Below, piece by piece: positions 55,867 to 63,500 of a stretch of 64,000 bases of DNA. Under the pieces are notes generated by a model. It was not told the DNA's origin. It made no database searches and saw only the letters and a list, made by a program, of their open reading frames with translations. A program made the position numbers and the translations under genes. Within the stretch, counting starts at the first letter, position 1, and each line of letters starts with the position of its first letter. Location of the stretch: contig JAAEPW010000416.1 in the NCBI GenBank assembly GCA_024232355.1, forward strand, positions 1-64,000, in the 5' to 3' direction. The stretch comes from Chloroflexota bacterium. Its GTDB lineage: Bacteria; Chloroflexota; Anaerolineae; B4-G1.

Positions 55867-57189
55867 CTAATCACCATCTGGCGATACAAGCACCTCGTGC
55901 AACGCATCACAAGCCGTACAACTCCCATCCGGGCGCATGATGGCGTAACCATCTTGTGGATCATAGCCATAACGTGCAAAGTCTACGTTCCAGACAATGA
56001 TCCCCTGTACCATACTGGTATCCATACTCAACTGCACGGCTTCGGCCAGCCACTGAGCCTGTTGGCTGTTTGTGGTGCCACTGGCCCACGCGAACGCATC
56101 TGGGAACGGAGGCACCCCTTCTTGCGAGGCGTATCCCATCTCTGTGTAAAAGAGTTGGCGTGTACCCTGGAATATGTTGTAGTAGAGTTCTGCTTGGGGT
56201 AAAAAGAACCAAGAGTGATGTGTGCCATTTGGGCTAGCCGGATGACCGGTGCGTGCCGAGGGAGAGGTCGCGCCAGCGTTGTAGTGTGTGCCAACGTAAT
56301 CCAGACAGTCCGCTGCTCCGGCATTGTACAATTCCTCCATCCATGGCTTGTCATCGCAGCCGTCAGCCGTACAGCCGCCGAAATAGCCGGTCGGGGCGGG
56401 CGCTGCACTGATGACCAGAGTGTCTGGATTGGCTGTCTTGATGGCCTCGTAGGAGGTGCATAGAAGGTCGGTGTACGCCTGCGGGCTGATGTAACCGATT
56501 TGCCACTCGCGATCAATGTTGGGTTCGGTCCAAACCTCGATAGCATCGGCACCGGCGGCCGCTATCTGGCTCGTCCAGTCGGCAAAGTCCTGTGCCAAGT
56601 TTGGCCGGGTGACCATCTCCGAGGCACCCAAGGCCGTCAACTGGACCTTGAACCCGTTGTCGTGTGATGTTGTGATAAAGGCAGCGGGGTCATCTCCATA
56701 TTGCACCTGAATCTTGGCCCAGGTCATACCCGCGTATTGCATACGGTCGGCAAAGGGCAGGCTTAGGTCACGGACGTGTCCGCCCAATTCGAACGACGGC
56801 GTTGGCGTGGCCGTGGACAGGATGATGGTTGCCTGAGGCGATGCTGCCGGCATATCCGACGGTTGCCAGGTTCGCGCGTAAAATCCCACAACTAGGACAA
56901 TTGCGATGGCTACAGTCGTACTCAAAATCACTGATAGTTTTCTAAACATTTTATATCGTCTCCTTTGATTTTGGATACGCGACAAGAGTTGACCTCGCTG
57001 CGACGGTGTGAGTCGGACGGGTGGCGTACTGCCGACCAGATGGCGCTGCTTCGTATAGGCATGATCGAGGGCGACGCAATCGGGGCAGGCGGCCAGGTGA
57101 TCGTCAACCCGCTTTTGTTCTCTGGCGCTTCTGTCTGCGGGACGCAGAGCCAAAAGAACATCAATTCTTTTGCATACGTTCATTGTCAC
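55867..57189 (-). CDS. Anti-sigma factor fused to an extracytoplasmic glycoside-hydrolase-like domain
   Basis: 440 residues. The N-terminal 50 have a zf-HC2 anti-sigma signature with HxxxCxxC (HLAACPDC). One transmembrane helix follows at about 82-104 (LSVILSTTVAIAIVLVVGFY). Everything after is outside the cell: a short Pro/Thr stretch, then a 310-residue TIM-barrel-like domain beginning SFELGGHVRDLSLPFADRMQYAGMTWAK. Candidate catalytic Glu residues lie in EVWTEPNIDREW and LFYTEMGYAS. The same domain is in the lipoprotein at 49104-50714. The start is GTG (overlapping the sigma stop) or ATG at 57183, with GGAGG upstream. RsgI proteins of Clostridium thermocellum join anti-sigma and polysaccharide-sensing domains in the same way, so sensing of an extracellular glycan is likely. 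Confidence 0.8.
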   Translation of the reverse strand: MTMNVCKRIDVLLALRPADRSAREQKRVDDHLAACPDCVALDHAYTKQRHLVGSTPPVRLTPSQRGQLLSRIQNQRRRYKMFRKLSVILSTTVAIAIVLVVGFYARTWQPSDMPAASPQATIILSTATPTPSFELGGHVRDLSLPFADRMQYAGMTWAKIQVQYGDDPAAFITTSHDNGFKVQLTALGASEMVTRPNLAQDFADWTSQIAAAGADAIEVWTEPNIDREWQIGYISPQAYTDLLCTSYEAIKTANPDTLVISAAPAPTGYFGGCTADGCDDKPWMEELYNAGAADCLDYVGTHYNAGATSPSARTGHPASPNGTHHSWFFLPQAELYYNIFQGTRQLFYTEMGYASQEGVPPFPDAFAWASGTTNSQQAQWLAEAVQLSMDTSMVQGIIVWNVDFARYGYDPQDGYAIMRPDGSCTACDALHEVLVSPDGD

Positions 57190-57689
57190 CCGGCCTCCGA
57201 TTCATAGATTTGGCGGAACTTTTTTCTCGCCCTGCTCAAGCGCGTCTTGACTCCACTTGCCGTCAGCCCCAGCATTTGGCCGATCTCTGCGATCGAGTAG
57301 CCCACGTAATCGTAGAGTACCAGAGGGACCCGGTACTTGGGCGGCAGGGCGTCCAGCGCGCTCTGGATGCTGATGCGCTCGATCGTGGCGGCCTCGATGC
57401 CCGGCGTGCCCCGGTGTGTCACCGCTGACAGTGGCAGCCACTCGACCAGCTTACGGCGGCGGTAATCGTCGGTGGCCAAGCGCGAGGCGACCCGATAGAG
57501 CCATGCGCGGGGGTTCTCCCATCGTTCGCCCCGGATCAGCGCCCGGTACGCGCGTATAAAGGTCTCTTGCGCCAGTTCTTGCGCGCGAGCCGTATTGCCC
57601 GTCAGCCGTGCCAGGTAAGAGCAAATCGGTTGCTCGTACTGGCGAAACAGCGCATCAAAGGTGTCGTCAGCGTTGTCGGTGATGCTCAA
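57186..57689 (-). CDS. ECF-type RNA polymerase sigma factor
   Basis: 167 residues. Region 2 (DALFRQYEQPICSYLARLTGNTARAQELAQETFIRAYRAL, with the core-binding and -10-recognition helices) and region 4 (LPPKYRVPLVLYDYVGYSIAEIGQMLGLTASGVKTRLSRARKKFRQ, helix-turn-helix) are typical; regions 1 and 3 are absent. TTG start with AAGGAG upstream. It overlaps its anti-sigma partner by four bases. Its targets probably include its own operon and secreted carbohydrate-active proteins, but no matching promoter motif was established. Confidence 0.9.
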   Translation of the reverse strand: MSITDNADDTFDALFRQYEQPICSYLARLTGNTARAQELAQETFIRAYRALIRGERWENPRAWLYRVASRLATDDYRRRKLVEWLPLSAVTHRGTPGIEAATIERISIQSALDALPPKYRVPLVLYDYVGYSIAEIGQMLGLTASGVKTRLSRARKKFRQIYESEAG

Positions 57690-57780
57690 TCATCTCCTTC
57701 CGCGTTCTATCTAGTAGGACGAGCGAGGGATCGTTTTGGTCGCAAAATTGACGATATGATAGCAGCAAAACGCCATAGGC

Positions 57781-58020
57781 ACAATTACAGAGAGCACAAA
57801 GAAGACACAGAGGTGCGCAGAGATGTTGAAAATTGAACAGCGATTCGTCTGAAAAACAAGAATTCCACCACAGAGACGCTGTCGGATTGTTCAAATCCGC
57901 GGGCACAGAGAATTTGAGAGAAAAGTTCAATTGTTCAGCACAATTTTCTCAAAATTTTACCGAGTGTCTCGGTTTTTCTCCGTGTTCTCTGTACGTTCTC
58001 TGCGAATCTCTGTGTAATCA
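57781..58020. repeat. CACAGAG-rich diverged inverted repeat
   Basis: The words ACAGAG, CACAGAG and GCAGAG recur on the plus strand at 57781-57915, and their complements (TTCTCTG, CTCTGTG, CTCTGCG) at 57975-58016. Outermost ends are ATTACAGAGA and TCTCTGTGTAAT. The arms pair imperfectly. Spacing is irregular, so it is not a CRISPR array. It occupies the gap between the sigma factor gene (-) and the HEAT/WD40 gene (+). No protein-coding gene is recognised in 57690-58136. Confidence 0.6.
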
Positions 58021-58070
58021 AGAATTTAAAGACGTGTGTGGTAGCAAATTCGTGGCCGAGTTTTTTGACA

Positions 58071-58099
58071 TTGCCAAGGGCGCTGGAGTCATCTATAAT
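58071..58099 (+). promoter_or_regulatory. Predicted promoter of the HEAT/WD40 gene
   Basis: TTGCCA (58071-58076), 17-base spacer, TATAAT (58094-58099), about 37 bases before the ATG at 58137. Confidence 0.6.
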
Positions 58100-58136
58100 G
58101 TGGACATCAAATTGAATTAGCGAGAATGACATCACA

Positions 58137-60257
58137 ATGAACGCAACTGAATTAAAAAGACACAAAAGGGAACTTTACAGTCGGACACCCATCGTGGGCC
58201 GGTTTATACGGCAATGGGCAGTGGAGGCGTTGGTCAAGGATGGCTCGGTTGGGGCGGTACGGATGCTGGCCGAAGCCGTGGTTCAGAGCGACGATAAGCG
58301 AGTGCGAGACATCGCCCTGGATGCGTTGCGCAAACTGACCGAGTGGCGCAGGGTCAGCGCGGCGTGCGCCGTCTGGGCAGAACTTCGTCATCCAGACCTG
58401 ACCACTTTGTTGATGGAGCGCGAGTGGGTAGCATCCAAGCCGCCGGAAGTGCGGGTGCTGACGGCCCTCAAGGTGGGGCAGATAGACGTGGTGACTGGCG
58501 GCGGGGAAAAGATCGTAGAGCCGTTGGCGTGGGCGTGTAGGGATGCTGACCCGGTCATTGCTGAACGGGCGAGGCAGGCCTTGCGAGAATTGAGGAGGAA
58601 AGAAGCACAGCAAGCCTTGTGTTGTCTGCTTATCGAGCGCGACCATCCTTACGCACAAGAGGCCGCGGTAGCCGCCAAGTACAAGCCCAAAAACGAACAA
58701 CAGCGGGCATTGTTCTTTTTCCTGACCGAGCAGTGGGACCGCTACGAGGGCCTGGACTTTGACCGGCAATTGTTACGCGCAGCGTATGCCATGGCCGATG
58801 CCGAGTTGCGACGGCGCATCCAGCGGCGGCTGCGGGCGGCAGGCCGGACCGATTTCCTGACCGTCATTGCGGGAGATGACTATCTCGACCGGGCCGCCGA
58901 GGCCACACACGCCGAGCTTGAGCTTTTGGTCCAGACGCTCATCACCAACAGCGAGTGGCCGCTCCTGTGGAAATTGGTGTTTGAGGTGCCCTTTACGTGG
59001 AGCGTGCGCATCGTCACAATGTTGACCGATAGTGGATGGACGCCCGATAGGGGAGAAGACCCAGTTGTCTTGTCAGAATTGATCTCGCTGACCAGGCAGG
59101 GCTTGCCGACGAGCGAACAAGAGATCGATCAGCTTTTTCCCCCCGCCTTGTTACAGGCCCAGGCCCGGGTGCCTGGTCGCATTAACGATATCGCGTTCTC
59201 GCCTGCCCGACCTGTCATCGCCATCGGCACGGGGGTGCGCAAGGTGGCATTGTGGGATTATCAACGGGCGGAGCGGGAGCATCTGTTGAGTGGGTTTGAC
59301 CATTCGATCGGGCATGTGGCGTTCACCGGCGACAATACTCTGCTCTGCGCCGAACGCACCAATGACGTGCTCGATCCGTGCGCCATCTATGGCTGGTCTG
59401 ATAGCTGGGACACCGACCAACCGGCCCGCTTGGGGAACCACGACGGTTCTGTGACTGCCATCGTGCCGCTAGGAGACTCGCGGGCGCTCTCGGCGGGGAG
59501 GGATTCCCAAGTCATCCTGTGGGATACGCACTCGTGGGAAAAGGTAGCCAGTCGCCAATCGAAATCTTGGGCGCGGGCGATGCGCGTTTCCCCGGATAGT
59601 CAGCAGGTCGCTTTGCTGGCCAAGGGCTTCAAGTTGATGGCGTTGCCCCAATTGAACCGGGAGGTCGGTGTTGGCTACAGTCACGGTATGTTACGTTCTG
59701 CCGCGTTCTCTGATGGCAAAACGTTGATCGTGGGCAAATTCAACGGTGACGTGTTTGTGTACAGACATAGGGCGCACAGAAATTGGTTTACGGGCGAGTC
59801 AATGCTTACACGCCACCAAGGACGGGTGGAGGGGGTAGAAATGCTTCACGACCGTTCCATAGTCGTCACGGCAGGGTCCGAAGGGGTGATCCGCTTTATA
59901 TCGCTGGACGATCACGAGATCATCGGAGAGGTGCAGGACCCCCTGGGGCAGGTGACGTCGCTGCACGTTTCGCCGGACGCGTCGTTTATGGCCGTCGGCA
60001 ACTCGAAAGCCTCAATGTCGTTGTGGGACCTCCGGGTGTTGGACGCGCAATCACTGCTCGAACGGTCATTCGGGCAGACCACGCCCGATCTGTTGTCGAC
60101 CCTCGACGTGTTGATGGACAACGAAAATCTACCCCTCCGCGCTCGGTTGGCCCTAAAGTTCACGGATTGCGTGCTGCGGCACCGTTTTCGCTTTGACATT
60201 GAGCTGGGAGAGGCACCGACGATCATGATGGGAGAGTTTGATATTGAGATCGAGTAA
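58137..60257 (+). CDS. HEAT-repeat and WD40-repeat protein
   Basis: 706 residues, no signal peptide. Residues about 15-190 form HEAT-like helical pairs (AVRMLAEAVVQSDDKRVRDIALDALRKL, DADPVIAERARQALREL). A helical middle follows. From about 335 there are WD40 blades (INDIAFSPARPVIAIGTGVRKVALWDYQ, VTAIVPLGDSRALSAGRDSQVILWDT, VTSLHVSPDASFMAVGNSKASMSLWDLR). The combination suggests a cytoplasmic protein-binding scaffold. Partners are unknown. It stands alone after its own promoter. Confidence 0.75.
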   Translation: MNATELKRHKRELYSRTPIVGRFIRQWAVEALVKDGSVGAVRMLAEAVVQSDDKRVRDIALDALRKLTEWRRVSAACAVWAELRHPDLTTLLMEREWVASKPPEVRVLTALKVGQIDVVTGGGEKIVEPLAWACRDADPVIAERARQALRELRRKEAQQALCCLLIERDHPYAQEAAVAAKYKPKNEQQRALFFFLTEQWDRYEGLDFDRQLLRAAYAMADAELRRRIQRRLRAAGRTDFLTVIAGDDYLDRAAEATHAELELLVQTLITNSEWPLLWKLVFEVPFTWSVRIVTMLTDSGWTPDRGEDPVVLSELISLTRQGLPTSEQEIDQLFPPALLQAQARVPGRINDIAFSPARPVIAIGTGVRKVALWDYQRAEREHLLSGFDHSIGHVAFTGDNTLLCAERTNDVLDPCAIYGWSDSWDTDQPARLGNHDGSVTAIVPLGDSRALSAGRDSQVILWDTHSWEKVASRQSKSWARAMRVSPDSQQVALLAKGFKLMALPQLNREVGVGYSHGMLRSAAFSDGKTLIVGKFNGDVFVYRHRAHRNWFTGESMLTRHQGRVEGVEMLHDRSIVVTAGSEGVIRFISLDDHEIIGEVQDPLGQVTSLHVSPDASFMAVGNSKASMSLWDLRVLDAQSLLERSFGQTTPDLLSTLDVLMDNENLPLRARLALKFTDCVLRHRFRFDIELGEAPTIMMGEFDIEIE

Positions 60258-60320
60258 TTCAAAGAGGAGGGAGGAGAAAAACCGCAGATGAACGCCGATA
60301 AATGGAAAAAATCTGCGTGA

Positions 60321-60469
60321 GGTACTGGTTCAGTTGGGTGGGATTTCTGGATAGTCAGCCAATTGTGGCTCAAAAAGGGGCTTGTAGCCGAGGTTTCCAT
60401 ACCTCGCAGGGCCTTACGCGCTATGGAAAGCGCGGCTACATCGTAATCCCATTTAACTGAACCAGTGCC
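60321..60469. mobile_element. MITE-like element, 149 bp, with TIRs and 8-bp target duplication
   Basis: Terminal inverted repeats of 25 bases, 21 identical: left 60321-60345 starts GGTACTGGTTCAGTT, and the right end read in reverse (60469-60445) starts GGCACTGGTTCAGTT. It is flanked by direct repeats CTGCGTGA at 60313-60320 and 60470-60477. No coding capacity. Its interior holds a full copy of the GTAGCCG...GGCTAC palindrome (60384-60439). An 8-bp duplication and GG ends would fit mobilisation by an IS1595- or ISL3-type transposase (inference). Confidence 0.75.
60384..60439. repeat. Dispersed palindrome GTAGCCG...CGCGGCTAC, copy inside the MITE
   Basis: GTAGCCGAGGTTTCCATACCTCG then CGCTATGGAAAGCGCGGCTAC, separated by a ten-base spacer; the same two-hairpin plan as 803-846. 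Confidence 0.65.
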
Positions 60470-60532
60470 CTGCGTGAATCTGTGGCTTAAATTGGCTGCC
60501 ATTTGTGTCCGAGATGCAGTCGAGTATAATTA

Positions 60533-60564
60533 GGGGCGTGGTCCGTGCGGGCCAGCCCCTTTTT
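60533..60564 (+). terminator. Terminator-like hairpin upstream of the giant surface protein
   Basis: GGGGC-G-TGG pairs with CCA-GCCCC and is followed by TTTTT (60560-60564). A TATAAT (60525-60530) lies just upstream, so it could end transcription from the HEAT/WD40 gene or act very early in a new transcript. Confidence 0.5.
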
Positions 60565-60591
60565 ACCACACACTATCAGGAGATGAAAACA

Positions 60592-63500
60592 ATGAACAAA
60601 AAATCTTTCACCATACCGGTCGTGTTCGTATTGTTGAGCCTGATATTGGCTCTTTTTGTCACCATAAGGGTCAGCGCTGGCCCGGCCCCATCCGATCCGC
60701 CACCTGACTTGACCTCTCAGGGCAGCCTTGGCTCTGTGGTCCAAATCACCAACGATCTGGCCAAAGATTACTATTGGCCGAACATCAGTGGAGACGGCGA
60801 GTGGGTGATCTATCCTGATTGGGGGCCGCTCTACGTCCGCCCCAGCGATGCCAGCGCACCTGCCCAGCAAGTCGCCGACATCATACATTCGAGTTTCGAC
60901 GTCACTACCGACGGCGCGCTCGTCTATTCCGGATATGTAACCGGGCCTGACACAACACGGCTCTATTACTATCGGGATGGCACAGAGACCAACTTGACCC
61001 CCTGTGTGTCTCATGCAGAATTGGGCGAGATGTGCCTGTACACTGAGGGCAGCGTCGCCATCAGCGGAGACGGCAAGTGGGTGTTTTTCAACAGCAGCAA
61101 TGCCTGGCCCTGCGAGGCGATATTTGACTATACGTGGAAGTGGGTCTGCGACAAAAGCTATGTTCAGGCGAACCGGGACACCGAGATTTGGCGAGTTGCC
61201 GCCAACGGCAGCGACGATCCGCTGCGTCTCACCGATGTTCCTGTCACCGCTTATTTCAGTGGGGCCGATAATCTGGTCACAGACTTGACGGGTTCCAAGG
61301 TCGTTTTTTCTTGTGAGGATTGTGGTGATGATGGGGACTATTTGTACGTGGTCAATAGTGACGGCACCGGTCAGCAAAAGCTGGCTCCCATTCACAAAGA
61401 CACCTATGTATCCGACCCCCGCATCAGCGACGACGGTAACTGGATCACTTTTCTTGGCAACGCCAGCGGCCAGTGGGGGCTGGACGTCATTCGCACCGAC
61501 GGCACCGACCACCGCCAGATCATTCGGGATGATTCGCCCGATCGTGGAACTCCGATGGACTATGACATCAATTACGATGGTTCTGAAATCGCTTTCCATG
61601 GGCTGTTATGGTCAGCTCCATCGTGTTATCAGCTCAATACTTTTTTGATCGATAACGATGGCTCCAACCTGCGCTGTGCGATAAGCGGGCTAGGACAATA
61701 TCAAAACATCGAAGACCTACGCTTTAGCCACGGCGGCAACATGGTCTTTGTCTCCGACGACGATCTGTTGGGCAACGGGGCGGCCGATTACAAGAGCCAG
61801 GTATTTGTCTACCTGGCACCGGCGGCAAAGAGGGTCTCTGTCGCCAACGCCCTGATCGGTGACCGTCTTGATTATAGCGTGACCTTTTCCAACGTAGAAG
61901 CGTCCAACCTTTCCGCCAGCCTGACGGATCCCATCCCGGAGAACACTGTCTACGTTCCTGACAGCGTCTCGGCCACCAAAGGTGCTGCCACCTACAATGC
62001 TGAGCAGAACCGCATCACTTGGAGCAACAGCCTTGTGCCGGGCGAGCGAGTCACCATTACCTTTGGCGTCACCACCACTTGCAGCGCCGAACCTCCTCCA
62101 CCGACGATGGTCAAGAATCAGGCCTCAGCCGCCGTGGGAGGACAATCCTACACCCCCCGCGCCATCACCACCGTCGAACTGCCGCCCAAGGACCTGGCGG
62201 CCCTGGAGAACAACCCCTCCAACGGGGCCAGAGACGTGCCGATCGAATCGGGCGGCAACGGAGTGCTGCTGCAGTGGCAAGACCAAGCCGGCAGTCTCAC
62301 CTGCGGCACGTCCAGCACTGACGACGTGGCCTACCGGGTCTATATTCGCAGCGGGGGCACGTCTTGGCAAGAAGTGGGCAGTTATCCCAACTGTGATCGC
62401 CAGGTGCAACTGAGCGTAAATGACCTGTCTTGCCAGGACGACGGCGACCCGGAAAAGTACGAGTGGAAGGTCACCGCTTATGACCCCGAATTTGTCTGCC
62501 GAGAGCCGGTCGAGAGCGAGTTCTCTTTTACTACCGCCTCTTGCCGTCCAACGGTCGAGGTTGAGCCCGCCTTCACCTTGGCTTCGTCCTATTTCCTGGA
62601 CAATCAAAGCGTCAACAACCGCGTCCGGGCATACGTGGACTGGAACGGCCCCGCCTATGCCACCGCCGACACCACGCCCCCATACGGCACCGTCTTTTTC
62701 GACCTGAACGGCGCCCAAGCCTCGGAGGATGGTCTATCGTGGGGCGCGCAACACGACTATGATATGGGGAGCGACTTTCAGAGCGATTTCTCCTGCGGCA
62801 ACAACACGCTGCGTGTCTGGGCCAAGTACCCAATCCAAGGTGGAGAGTTTAAATCCTTGGAAACTACCATCCAGCCCACCGTCTTTCCCTTCCCCGGCTG
62901 GGTCGATTGGCTGGAAGACTTGAGTTTGGGTTCTTTCAACACCAAGGAGAGCGCGCCCATCGTGGAATATGTCTACGAGTTCTCCTACCCGGAGGAACCT
63001 TTCGAGGCTACATGGGACGTTCCCGATATGGTGCCCTACCTGGGCGGCAAAGAACTGGGCATCCTAGAAACCCAGGCCACCGCCGACGCCGAGGGACGGT
63101 CGAGCGGCGCGGGTTCTGTCGGCCTGTCTGGTCAGACGGGGCTGGGGCTGGGCGTGCTCAAGTCCGAAGGGATCGTCTGGGGGCGTGGCAACGCCCAGTT
63201 CGTCTGCGGCGAGAGCCTGGACTTTGAGGGTGCCGATATGGGATTCAGCATCCACGCCACCGTGGAGGAAGAGGCCAGCTTGGCAGACCTGATACCGGGC
63301 CTCAAGTCCGCCTCCGATTGGCCGGTGGTAGGACGCATCATTCGTTGGGTCATCGACGCCGCCAAAGTGACGGGCTCTTTCACCCCCGGCGTTGAAATCT
63401 CGACCTCATTTGAGGAGCAGAACGGCCAACTGGTATTCGTTCAGGGGGAGGGGACCGGCAGCATCGACAACAAGGTCACTCTGTCCACCGAGATCTGCGA

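Larger units (their letters stand above)
60281..60486. repeat. CGCAGAT/ATCTGCG palindromic element, interrupted
   Basis: The left part has ACCGCAGATGAACGCCGAT and AAATCTGCGTGA (60281-60320); the right part has CTGCGTGAATCTGTGGCTTA (60470-60489). When the 149-base insert between them is removed along with one copy of CTGCGTGA, the pieces join into an imperfect hairpin of CGCAGAT and ATCTGCG words. Confidence 0.6.

Noticed and set aside
57781..58020. CRISPR array
   Set aside because: The CACAGAG words are short and irregularly spaced, arms run in opposite directions, and there are no cas genes.
60487..61599. A 370-codon minus-strand frame opposite the giant surface protein
   Set aside because: The plus strand is open through the whole region with signal peptide and propeller motifs, and the antisense translation has no recognisable domain.
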